This document shows, one piece after another, positions 49,002 to 59,337 of a stretch of 64,000 nt of DNA (position 1 is its first letter; every line of letters starts with the position of its first letter). The notes beneath the pieces were generated by a model. It did no database searches, had not been told where the DNA came from, and saw only the letters and a program-made list of their open reading frames with translations. This DNA comes from Cryphonectria parasitica EP155. Its lineage: Eukaryota; Ascomycota; Sordariomycetes; Diaporthales; Cryphonectriaceae. The stretch spans positions 1,404,653 through 1,468,652 of the forward strand of contig NW_024468915.1 in the NCBI RefSeq assembly GCF_011745365.1, given 5' to 3'. The translations under genes and the position numbers were made by a program.

Positions 49002-51410
49002 CTAAGGGTTTCGTTTCTCCATGGCCTCTAAGTGCACGAAGCCAGGGTCCGTACCGCCGTGAAAGCGCACCCACATCCGACCCGCCTCATCCTGTATTTT
49101 GTCGAGTTCCGGCGCTGCCCGCCCATTCTCTCTTCGGAACGAAGCTGTTGAGATGCGCTCGGGCCGATCTGGAACTCTTTCCACTACCGACGGTTGCAAG
49201 TACGCTTGCTTAGCATCCGCATTGGAGGAGGAGGGGGAGGAGGAGGAGGAGGAAGAGGAGCCAGGTTCATGAAGTCCGAAGAAGAGCAGCGGGAGAACGC
49301 TCCCCTTCCAGACGGGCTGCTCGGGATCTCGATAGTTGTTGATGGCGATCCACGCAAGCAGCACGGCGCAGAGGGCGACCAGGATGATGGAGAGAGACAT
49401 CCACTTCCGGTCAAAGTACGTGCACGTGCTGGTCTCGTAGACGGTGCCGTACACCTCTGGCTGCGTGACTTGTTCGCCCAGCAGGAGGTTGGGCCCCGCG
49501 CCGGTCCTCCGAAACTTGTTTGTGACGGCCCGGGAGAAATCGCCAATGGCCGCGTCGATGGTCGAGAAGGTCGCGTTCATGTCGACCCACAACGGCGTGA
49601 GCCACCAGGCGTCGCCGCAGTCCAGGTGGCCGGATTGCTCCGAGTCGTAGATGCAGCTGCCAGAGAAGAGTGTGTTTGACAGAAAATTCGATACGGCGTA
49701 GAAGAAGATGCCGTCCATCTTGTAGAGGCATGCGTTCGGTACGCTGGCATCTTCTTTCATGTCGCGCCGTGAGGATGATGATGAAGATGACAGTGAATCG
49801 AAGTCGAGGCTGATATTGGTCCATGTGCGCCCTGGGATCCGTGAGGCTTCGGACAGGTTTCCCAAGTCATACCAAGTTCCGTCGTCGAGGACACATGGGC
49901 TTTTTACAGCCGTGTAATTGTAGAACAAGGTATAATCCGTGGTCTCGGCCGTGTTGGGGATTGCCACCTGGGTGCTGACGAGTTTCTCGGTGAACTCGTT
50001 ATTCTCGTACCGTGCCCAAAACTCCTTCATGCAGGGGTAGAGGATACAGGTGGCTGCGACATAGTCGCCAAGGCCTTGATAGTAACTGTTGTTGCTCTGC
50101 GAAATTCTGTGCGGACAAGTCAACTGTCCAGTGGTGTCGTCTTTGGTGCACGGCGACGTGCTGGTTGCGAGGATGCTGAAGTTGCTGACCGAGACAGCAG
50201 CCTGCTTGGCAAAGTCGTCACTGAAGAGATGCTCGTAGGCTGACAGATTGCTATAGCCCATCCACATGTTTTGGCCACCCGGGCTAAAGTTGATGAAGGC
50301 ACCCTCATCCGGCAGTGTCAAGTTGCCGCCCATATCAGGAGCGCTGACAAAGTCGGTGGCGTCGATGCATGCGCTGCAAAGGCCAATGCTTGCATGGGTA
50401 ATCCCAGTGCCATAGTCTGGCCATGCACAGTTCCCAGTGTTACAGGTGGCACCTGTGCTGCTCTCCTGTCCGCCATCCGGATCCGTGATGCCTTGGATCA
50501 TGGTGCTCTTCATGTCCACTTCGAGCTCGTACAGTCCGACACTGACACGATAGTAGGAAGACGTCCCAGGAACATAATTGGCAACAGGGATCGCTGATCT
50601 TGCTCGGCTCATGAGTTGAAGACACGATGTCGTCTTGATGGCCTGTTGCGTCAAGGGCCCAACGGCCAGACTCGCAATCGTCACCATGGCCGCAGCCACA
50701 CCGAGCAGCCCGGCCGATGTGAAGCTGTAGTTCCAGAGAACCACTGCTATGAGCCGCAGGGAACCAAGGACCGAACGGCTTGCCGAATCGAAGGTCTGTA
50801 GGTGATGCAGAGGGCGGGTCCGCTCGGTGAACCAGGTCCATTTGGTCTGGCCGATGATCTCTGCCACGGCTGCGACGATTGCTGCTCGCAGGAAGGTGGT
50901 GAGGAAGGCAATCGCCGAGTTGAGATTGATCTGGAAAGGCCAGTCTGGCATGTATCGGCCGTCGTAGTAGGAGAGAAGACCAATGATGGCAGCGAGGAGG
51001 AGGATCGCCGCCAGGACAGTGGCAATCTCGAGGCTCCAATAGCTCAGGACATGGCGGCTGTGCTTTGGTCGTCTTCGAACCGTCGGGGGCTGCTGCATTT
51101 CTCCACGAGGCCGTGATGCATCATCCATCATGTAGCGCCCATTGTCGCTTAGTTCTATGGATGGGCATCCCCGTGCTGTTGTTGGATCGGGCGAGTCCTC
51201 GGGTCCAACTCTTCTCCAGGAATCAATCAGTGGCCATTTGACATTTTCCTTTGACGAGGAGTCCTTGTTGTGACTATCAGCTCCGCCAGGCCTTGTATCG
51301 GATGAGAAACTCCCTGATCTAGAGTCATGAGACGATTGCTGAGCCTCCCAGCCCGGCTGCAACGATGTCATGTCCTGTGGATTGTAGGACGAGTGCTGGA
51401 GAAAAGACAA
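49002..51410 (-). CDS. DUF3176-domain membrane protein
   Basis: Fungus-specific membrane protein of 802 residues in a single exon; function unknown for the family. The N-terminal 115 residues are polar and disordered. The DUF3176 core follows: SYWSLEIATVLAAILLLAAI (helix 1), SYYDGRYMPDWPFQINLNSA, FLTTFLRAAIVAAVAEIIGQ (helix 2), TKWTWF, then a third hydrophobic stretch (AGLLGVAAAMVTIASLAVGP). A large region of about 400 residues with many Cys and Asn-x-Ser/Thr sites, probably lumenal or extracellular, comes next (GATCNTGNCAWPDYGTGITH; IYDSEQSGHLDCGDAWWL). A last helix is LSIILVALCAVLLAWIAI, then a Ser/Pro-rich cytosolic tail with a poly-Ser run encoded near 49226-49262. The start at 51410 is the first ATG; a second is at codon 14. 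It shares strand with the upstream secreted gene but lies over 1 kb away, so no operon-like link is implied. Confidence 0.85.
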   Translation of the reverse strand: MSFLQHSSYNPQDMTSLQPGWEAQQSSHDSRSGSFSSDTRPGGADSHNKDSSSKENVKWPLIDSWRRVGPEDSPDPTTARGCPSIELSDNGRYMMDDASRPRGEMQQPPTVRRRPKHSRHVLSYWSLEIATVLAAILLLAAIIGLLSYYDGRYMPDWPFQINLNSAIAFLTTFLRAAIVAAVAEIIGQTKWTWFTERTRPLHHLQTFDSASRSVLGSLRLIAVVLWNYSFTSAGLLGVAAAMVTIASLAVGPLTQQAIKTTSCLQLMSRARSAIPVANYVPGTSSYYRVSVGLYELEVDMKSTMIQGITDPDGGQESSTGATCNTGNCAWPDYGTGITHASIGLCSACIDATDFVSAPDMGGNLTLPDEGAFINFSPGGQNMWMGYSNLSAYEHLFSDDFAKQAAVSVSNFSILATSTSPCTKDDTTGQLTCPHRISQSNNSYYQGLGDYVAATCILYPCMKEFWARYENNEFTEKLVSTQVAIPNTAETTDYTLFYNYTAVKSPCVLDDGTWYDLGNLSEASRIPGRTWTNISLDFDSLSSSSSSSRRDMKEDASVPNACLYKMDGIFFYAVSNFLSNTLFSGSCIYDSEQSGHLDCGDAWWLTPLWVDMNATFSTIDAAIGDFSRAVTNKFRRTGAGPNLLLGEQVTQPEVYGTVYETSTCTYFDRKWMSLSIILVALCAVLLAWIAINNYRDPEQPVWKGSVLPLLFFGLHEPGSSSSSSSSPSSSNADAKQAYLQPSVVERVPDRPERISTASFRRENGRAAPELDKIQDEAGRMWVRFHGGTDPGFVHLEAMEKRNP

Positions 51411-53556
51411 GTTCTCTGAACACTACTGTGGCCATCCAAGGAGCTAATGTGCGAGACGTTCTTGATTAATTATATGACACGAGTTTATGCCAGGTACCGG
51501 CCCGAAGCGATCAGCGTGGAGATGAGTGGAGCTTGAGAAAAAAGGTTATTTCTAAAGCAAAGGGGTTGCCGAAGTGAAATCCTGTAGATCGTCATGCTAG
51601 CAGTGAATCTATCCGTTTTACCTATGACTCGCGGCGCGCATCGTAGGCAAAACAGTGCTGGCCAGCTACAGCCTACAGTGGCACCTTGCGGATGTCCTTT
51701 CTATCGCAAGGGCTGTTGGGTCACTATTGAGAATTTTACCACAGTATACCGAGTGTGTCAAGTCAACAGAGCACTGCCATCCTCAAGAAAAGAGAGCCTG
51801 TGCGGTGAAGACTGGTGCATATTGTGGGACTGGAAAATAAGCTTCGAGAGATAGCTGCGCACGTCTCGTGAGAGAAGGCCATGGACCCCTGAGTTATCTG
51901 GTTCGATTTAAGGGAGACAAGAGCATATTATTGGTTAATTCATAATGAGCTCTAATAGCTCTTCGAAAGGCGCCTTTAGATGATTAGAGACTCCCAAGCT
52001 GTTTTGGTCTGACATTAGACTTGGCTATCTTTGCCCGACCCCAGTTGTTCAGATGTGTCTAACTAAATATGTATTCTGGATCGTGGTCTCTACCAAAACG
52101 CAGTTATAGGAATACGAGTGCTTCAAACATGGTCCCAGGCAGCCGAGCCCAGACGAGTTGTGAAGCCTCGCGTACTAGTCCACCTCAAGCACGCAATGTC
52201 CAAGATGCTGAAAGGTATGTGATGGGTTTTCACTGTAGAACTAAGTAGCACTGTCAGACTCCAGCACAAGCTATACAACTGATGATGGAACATTGATTCC
52301 TGTGCTTCTGCATTGGCATTACAAGCTATTCTATAGTAAGCTGATTTATGTGCTACTAAGTAGCTATTTGTTTCCGTTGACTCTGACACTTCATCTATTA
52401 CCTTGAGCAATTTTACACTAATTTTGATCAATCACAACTTCAACATTAATAGCTGTAAATCGCTTCTTGGTCTGCCAAGATTCTGATTTCACATAACGCA
52501 GCTGCATCACATAGCTAATAGCACTGTCTATACTATTTAAGTAACTTTACAGCGGCTGGAGAGCCAAGCGGGCATAATTTGTGGCTCCGTCTGATGATAC
52601 GACCACCATAATCGTATGCCTAAGTTGAGGGAAATTGTCCATGTACCAATCCAGAGTCCTCTCGTTGAATCACTAATTTTTCTACCGACAACTATTTCAA
52701 CAATCATCAATAGAAAATGGTTTATATAGTAGATCTATAGGAACATTAGCTTCTGGGCATATTATTCTGTGGTATAATTTGAAGACTTGGGGGCAATGTC
52801 TACCGACACGGAGTCTTCGGGGGCGTTACACATCTAAGCATAACTTCAACTTCTATAGACCGACCAGAACTCATCTTTCTCAAAACTTAGGACTTTGAGT
52901 ATGTTTACGGCCCTTATAGAATATTGATTCGGTAGAGTCCCAGCTTACTATGGATTGTTGCTGCTGTGAGTGTGTCAACGTCCCACTGCAGCCTCGCCAT
53001 AGGTATACTCAAGTAGTTAGCGGTACTGACCTAAGCCCACTCCACCCCACGTCCATCCCTTGTTGTGCCTGGTAAGCCACATGCAACTAGTACAGCATGC
53101 CAGTATCGAATATGCAGGAGGGTGGTATGCATGCAGGTGGGCGGGCGGGCACTCCGGTAGGAGCGTGAGATCTGGGGTGGTAATTACTATGGTACTTGCT
53201 AACGGGGGTAAATTGAACCAAAGACAAACGGGTCAAGTAAGCAAGGGTTGGAAAAGTAAAATATATAAAGCTTTATCCATGAACTAGGACAAGAGTGTGA
53301 GGGAAGAAGAAGAGAAAAAAAGGACATACTGCGTATTGATTTCTCATCCTGTAGATGGTGAACTCATGTGTCGTTTGATGATGTCGCAGCGTCTTCACAC
53401 CACTAGAGTCGCAAGAGACGATGCCGTCAAGAGCCACAATTTCTTACTCCTCACAGCACGAATAGAATCTACAACAGAGCCACTACCACCAGAGTAGCAA
53501 AAGAAGGCTTGCTTTCTTCCTCCCTCCCCCTCTCCCTCTCTGCCCAGAGCTGCATC
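51411..53556. other. AT-rich gene-free region
   Basis: About 2.1 kb with AT-rich sequence and no gene supported. A minus-strand 102-codon frame (52123-52431) has protein-like composition but matches nothing I know; it might be a remnant of a degenerate mobile element. A CT-rich tract at 53513-53546 directly precedes the HET gene. Confidence 0.45.
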
Positions 53557-55286
53557 ATGTGGCTCCTCAACGCCACAACCAAACACCTCAAACCCTTCCT
53601 CCCAGACCAAGTTCCCCCCTACGCCATCCTCTCCCACACCTGGGATCCCACCCCAGACAACGAGGTCCTCTTCTCCGACTTCAGCAGCAGCGCCGAGGCC
53701 AGCTGCGGCGAGAGGGTTCCCCTCGAACAGCAGCCGTCAGCGCGCCTGAAGCGGTCATGGAGAAAGGTCGAGCTCACGTGTGCGCAGGCGCTGTGTGACG
53801 GGTACGCCTGGGTGTGGATCGACACGTGCTGCATTGATAAGTCGAGCAGTAGCGAGCTGTCGGAGGCGATTAATTCCATGTATGCTTGGTATCGGGATTC
53901 GGGTGTCTGCTATGCATAGTAAGCAATTTTTCTCTTTTTGTCTTTTTTTCAAACGGAGTGGACAGAAACATCATGTCTTCCCCTCCTCCCTTCACAGGCT
54001 GAACTTTTCTTCTCTCTAGCCTGAGCGATGTCCCAGCCAACGTGTGCCTCAAGCTCTCAAGGCTAGAGTTTCGCCGCAGCAGGTGGTTCACACGCGGCTG
54101 GACCCTGCAAGAGCTATTAGCGCCGTCCAAGTTAGTCTTCTTCGTCGACAAGGAGGAGACGGAGGAGGAGGAGGAGGAGGAGGAGAAGGAGAAGGCCATG
54201 GCAGCGACACCAGGTGATGGTGGGTGGCGCAGCATCGGCGAGAAGACAGAGCTCAGCGACCTCGTGGCGTCCATTACAGGCATCGACATCGATATCCTGG
54301 TCGACCGAGAGCTGCTCTGTAGCGCCAGCATCGCCCAGCGCATGTCGTGGGCTTCGTGTCGGGTGACGTCGCGGCCCGAGGATATGGCGTACTGCCTAAT
54401 GGGGTTGTTTGGCGTGCACATGCCCATGCTGTACGGCGAAGGGGCCGAGAAGGCGTTCTTGCGGCTGCAGGAGGAGATCATGGCCTCGTCCGTCGACCAG
54501 AGTCTGTTTGCCTGGCGGGATGAGGACGCAGCAACGAGGCCCAGCGCGAAGTACGGCCTGCTGGCCAGCTCACCGCTCTCGTTTCGCGACTCGAGCCGCA
54601 TCGTGCCCTATCAGGACTGGCAGTGCCGGCCCCCTTACCAGATGACCAACCGCGGGCTCCAGGTCGAGCTGCCGTTGGCGGAGCTTGAGGACGGCAAGAA
54701 GGATCTCTACTTCGCCGTGCTGGACTGTCCGGTGCCGCCCGACTACGAAGACCACTGTTTTCTCACCATCTTCCTCGAGAAGCTACCGGGGTCCGAGGTA
54801 CAGTTTGCCAGGGTCAGAGCTCACAGGTTCGGTCAGGCGTGGCACCCTGGAGAGACACGGCAGATCTATGTCCGCCAGCAGCAGAGGGCGGCCACTAAGC
54901 CGACGGGCCTCTTCCCAAAGCACATCTTCCAGATGCGCAATGCGGCTTTCCTCGGAGGCAGCTACAAGGCTATCGAGGTACTGATTCCACCTGGCGCCGA
55001 GGTTAAAGAGATGATAGCCACACAGAAGGGAAAGAAGGGGGTGACGGAGACGAATACGATCACGGCGACAACAGCAACAACTACTACACAGTGGATTCCT
55101 GACCAGAAGCCACAGGCCTTCAGGATAGGCAAGGTACCCTGGGCGCAGGTGGCCGGCGCCATCCTCTTCGAGCGCGGCGAAGATGGCGAGAGGCTACTGG
55201 TGCGCTTCGGTTCGGCTGGCCGCGCCAAGGTGGCCTTCGACGCCGTGCGCCAGCTGTCGAGGCACCGCGTGGGGAAGACGACACCA

Positions 55287-55317
<31 letters not shown>

Positions 55318-55793
55318 AAGAGCTGGACCAAAGCCACCTGCGCGGTCACGTGCGCCACAACTTTGTGCCACGCCAGTCGGGCCAGTCCGTCGACCTAAGA
55401 CACCACCGGGTCCGTGTCGACTTTGCAGAGCCTCAGGTTCATGGCGGGTCCAAGTATATCCTGGTGGACCTCGAGATCGAGGCCCTCAGCTTCGCAGACC
55501 GGACGCCTCCTCCGGCCCGGGACGCCACCACGCTGCTGTGCGACGATGCGCTGGGGACCAAGAGAACCACGCCGACCAGCTCCACAGCCTCGACAGGCTC
55601 GATGTCGACGTCGCAGGCGCCAAAGAAGATCAGGTCCACCTGGCGGCGGCTGATAGCAAAACATATAGCACCCAAAGAAGAAAACATGAAACCGCCGGCG
55701 CCGCCCGCCTCCCACCCCTCCTCCTTGGTTGTGAGACGCGCCGCCTCGGCGGGCACTCTTCGAGAACTCTCGCGCTGGGACGGCGAAGACTAA
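53557..55793 (+). CDS. HET-domain protein (heterokaryon incompatibility type)
   Basis: Predicted 711-residue cytosolic protein with an N-terminal HET domain, a TIR-like fungal module used in non-self recognition and regulated cell death. Exons are 53557-53918 and 54020-55793; phases close. HET motifs: YAILSHTWDP (about 28-37), EVLFSDF, GYAWVWIDTCCIDKSSSSEL, SEAINSMYAWYRDSGVCYAY, LSDVP, RWFTRGWTLQELLAPSKLVF. Then comes a Glu-rich insertion (about 161-174, GAG repeat), SRPEDMAYCLMGLFGVHMPM and LYGEGAEKAFLRLQEEI, which end the canonical domain. The C-terminal 450 residues have no WD, ankyrin or NACHT repeats that I can see, so this resembles the HET-only architecture (tol-like). A Thr run encoded by ACG repeats lies at 55275-55318. 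Such genes are often polymorphic between strains. Confidence 0.9.
54159..54190 (+). repeat. GAG repeat encoding poly-Glu in the HET gene
   Basis: GAG/GAA trinucleotide repeat within the coding sequence of the HET protein, giving an acidic run inside the HET region. Confidence 0.85.
55275..55318 (+). repeat. ACG repeat encoding poly-Thr in the HET gene
   Basis: Trinucleotide ACG array encoding about ten Thr in the C-terminal half of the HET protein; in frame. Confidence 0.85.
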
Positions 55794-56231
55794 TGAATCT
55801 CTCGCATAGAGGAGAAAGGAGGTGTGACGGATGTGGAAGAGACAATGTCAAAGTAACTAGGAAGAGAACACGGTGTGATGTAGAGATGTAGATACGAATT
55901 GACAAGGAAGGGTTCACCTGTTGAGAAGGAGATGTTAGCAGACCGCATCTGTCCCATCTACGGTGTGCCACTTTCAATGATCCTACTATCATGCGCAAAG
56001 ACCAGAGCCTAGACATATACACACACGCACGCCTCTCAACTTAGAAAAGGTTATCCTCGTCTGGGTGCTATTTTCTCGAGAACCGTTCCAGTCGACCATG
56101 CATGTTCGATAGCGATGATCCTGCATCCACGGAAGGGCGCAGTTGTCCTCCTTTCCTTTTTCTTGTCTTTTCATTTCCTTCAATCACCCCCAGCTTTCCA
56201 AATCACGGGGCCATGAATGAAACACGCAAAT

Positions 56232-56255
56232 ACACACACACACACACACACACAC
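56232..56255. repeat. CA dinucleotide repeat
   Basis: About 12 copies in intergenic DNA. Confidence 0.85.
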
Positions 56256-56820
56256 GACGGCGTCGGCGATTCGCCGAGACATACAGTTCGTCGCGCCAAT
56301 TTCCCCCTTCCAGGTGAAGCAACTGTAGCTTCTCGTCTGCAATTGGGCTTCATCAAGCCCCCGGGCCGAACCAACCACCTTCTCTTTTCCTTTCTTTGCC
56401 CTTCTCTTCCTCTTCTATTTCCCTCAATCAGGATGCATCACCACCGACATCCCACCAGTCAGATGAGAGAGGACGATTGGAGGAGGAACGATATTTGCTG
56501 CTGCTGCACACGACTTGTGTGCCGGATCAACATTATCCACACACCCAGCTTGTTCATTCAAATTAGTCTCGTATAAATAATACACTACATTACCTGGTCT
56601 GGTGGTCTGTTCAGCATCATATTCATGAATTATCCAGCATACTTTGAACCCCGGGACCCGGGACGTTCATTTAGTCTTGGGGGGATGTGACATTCGCTTG
56701 TTGTCGTGGGGGAGCACCCCAGCCAGGTGGGAAACCCGGATTGCAGTGTAGGGCAGTAGAAATGGCATGCATAAATGGCAAAGCGTGCAGTACAGCACAG
56801 CCAGGGCTAGAGCACAAAGT

Positions 56821-56845
56821 CCCCCCCCCCCCCCCAAAAAAAAAG
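56821..56845. repeat. C15-A10 homopolymer junction
   Basis: Fifteen C directly followed by ten A. It mirrors in kind the A9-G11 junction at 45048 and the A10-C10 run near 2004-2023. Confidence 0.9.
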
Positions 56846-58351
56846 CAAATCTTGGCCCTCCCTCATGTCATGCAACCTGCATGCAAGGACAACGCATCAG
56901 GAGGGTCCCCCTTGTTTTTTTTTCTTTCTCTCCTTCCTTTCTTTCAACACCCCTCGTATCTCTCAGCGCCCATCATAGCCCATCGCAGATGCTATTTATG
57001 GGTTTTGACGATGGGGGTAGGCGGCGAATGGGAGCTATGGGTTTGCAATCAAAACGGCATGATGAGACCTTGGAAGCACCAAAAATTAATTACAAGGAGG
57101 AGGAGGAGGGAGGGAGGAGGATTAGTGTGTGTGTGCAAGCGAGAGCGAGCGGTTCATGGAAGATCTTGGGCAAGCAAAAAGACGAAACCCGCCCGCCCTG
57201 TCGGTTCGCGGGCCAATCGGCTGCTGAATGACAACTGGCAGTGCAGGGCCAGTGCACGACTTCAGATATCAATCATTAGCTCGTCCATTCCCATTCCCTC
57301 CCCATTCCCTGTATATTCTCTTTTCTTTCTTTATTTTACATTTGATTCTTATCTCCTCCTTACAATCCCTTCTGGTCTTTTTCTTGATTTAAAAAGCCCT
57401 GCTGTAGCCCGCTACGAGTGTAATAGTGGCTATGACTGGCTGGTGCAAGCCCTGGTCGGGCATGGGGTTCGCTTCGTGATCCCCTCTTCCCTGACAGTTA
57501 TCTTGTTTCTTCTGTTCTACAGTTTTATCTTTCTTCTTCCCCCCTCTTTATTACTTTCTATTTTTCCCATTCTTTGTTTCTCTCTTTTCGTTTTGTTCGC
57601 ATCAGTCTTTCTCATGGTCTTCACTCCTCTGCCTCACAACTCATCTTCACCATCTCACATAGGGTCGGATTCAGTGTCACTGAGGTCTAGCTGAAGGGTG
57701 CGAATGTCATGCTTGGATGCAGTATATCATCTCGTGGCTCGTCATCATTGATCATGATTACCCAGGTATATCCACCAAAAATTCTCCTTCAGTCACTTAT
57801 TCAAACTACCCGTGCGCACTGCCAGGCCATGCATGCGCGTTGCCTCCCTCGCAGAATCTTTATCATTGGAAAAGAACCAAAAACCGATGCAAAGGACATG
57901 ACGAAGGGAGAATACCAAAACGGGCAAAGAAAAGAATATCGCCATGGCTGGTCCAGGGCAAGCGCCTGTTGTGGATCAGCGCCGACTGGCGCATTGCAAA
58001 AAAGGATAAAAAAAATAAAGGAGATAGTTGAGGTCTGTCGGTGCAAACAAGGGCGCTCGAGGGTGTCGCATAGCTCTCGAGGTAGGTCGCGAAGGAAGTG
58101 TGTATGCATTTTGGTATTCGGTCGTTGCCGGCCAGGATAAGAACCGTCTTGAAGGGTTGCGAAAAAGTCGTCCACGAAGCCCTACTGCGCCGAAAGAAAG
58201 AAAGAAAAGCCCAGCTCTCCTACCCCGAATCCAGGCAGGACTGTTTTCCGAGTGTGAGAGAGAGTGTGTGAGACAAGACTGGTCTTGGTCGAAGAAAATA
58301 TCTGTGTGTGTGAGGGGGTGCGTGTGTGTCCAGTCGTCAAACACACTCTCT

Positions 58352-59337
58352 CTACCTGTTGTTGGCAAACTTGACTAGCCACTGGAGGACTGCGTCCAAG
58401 TTGGTCTCCTCCTTGGCGCTGATGCCATAGCACGACACCTCGCGGTGGTCTATGCTCTTGAGGTCCATGGAATCGATCAGCTCATCTACCGACAGCTTAT
58501 TTGGCAGGTCCGACTTGTTGCCCAGGACCAAGAGGGGGATGCCCTCCAGCGTCGGGCTGCTCATCAGCGAGTGGAGCTCCTCACGCGCCTGCGGGATCAC
58601 GTCCACGTCTGCAATATCAATTATGAAGACGATCGCATTGACTCCACGGCAGTATCTCTCCCACATCGTTCGAAATCGAGGCTGACCGCCCAGGTCCCAA
58701 CACTTCAGGGTCACATGTCCCTGCTGCACCTTCTTCATGTTAAAGCCGACGGTGGGGATGGAGCTACATTTCGACTCTGTCAGTTCACAAACACGCAATC
58801 TCTTGTGCAACGAGACCACAGGATCTGGGCCGTGTGTCATGGGGTTGGTGGAAGAAATGTCCCGGGGAGAGGGAGCGGATGAGAGGGGGGGGGGAGCGTT
58901 CGGTCGATGGGTCATGGGACGTCAAAGCAGCACGCTTACTCGATGGTGAATTCTCCACCCTGTTGGGGTCATTCGTCAGTACTACTACTACTACTACCAC
59001 CACCACGACCAGGGCAGCAGTGTTTACTGCCCTTCAACCGGGGAGGAGAGGTTCCTTACCGATAACACCCTCAGCAGGGAGGTCTTGCCTGCGTTCTGGA
59101 GTCCGATCATGGTGACATCCATCTCGGTTGCCCTATTGGTACTAGTTAGCAACTTTGGGCAAGGCGATAAGCATCATGCGTTATCGGTCCCAAGGGGGTG
59201 GATGGCGGGCGGGGCGGCAAAACTGGGCGAGGGGCAGCTGGTAGAGAGCTTCCCCTGGGGCCATGGTTGGGCGGGCGAGCTTACCAGAAAGTCCTGAGCA
59301 ACCAGTCGTACACCTTGCGAAAGAGGCCAGCCATCAT
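58352..59337 (-). CDS. Arf-like GTPase Arl8
   Basis: Small GTPase of 185 residues; Arl8 proteins sit on lysosome or vacuole membranes and couple them to transport and tethering factors. Minus-strand exons: 59337-59285, 59132-59060, 58959-58940 (20 nt) and 58763-58352; phases close. Motifs: N-terminal amphipathic helix [17 protein letters not shown] with no Gly2, as typical of Arl8 rather than myristoylated Arfs; P-loop GLQNAGKT (28-35); switch [12 protein letters not shown]; switch [21 protein letters not shown], nearly identical to animal Arl8; NKSD and SAKEE for guanine recognition. Length matches the family (186). An unspliced reading frame extends exon 4 upstream to 58915 but lacks the P-loop and is an artefact of the intron. 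Confidence 0.94.

Larger units (their letters stand above)
55794..58351. other. Convergent intergenic region with homopolymers
   Basis: No gene supported. It contains a CA repeat (56232-56255), a C15-A10 junction (56821-56845) and GGA-rich purines near 57097-57120. The 335-codon plus-strand frame at 56687-57694 reads through these repeats and pyrimidine tracts, and is rejected. Confidence 0.5.

Noticed and set aside
49002..55793. A DUF3176-HET incompatibility cluster
   Set aside because: The two genes are on opposite strands, over 2 kb apart across AT-rich DNA; adjacency alone does not support a joint system.
56687..57694. 335-codon plus-strand frame
   Set aside because: Reads through C15-A10, GGA repeats and long pyrimidine tracts; amino acid composition is low complexity and no domain is seen.
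58764..58915. Unspliced upstream extension of the ARL8 last exon
   Set aside because: Lacks the P-loop and replaces it with Pro-rich sequence; the spliced model restores all GTPase motifs.
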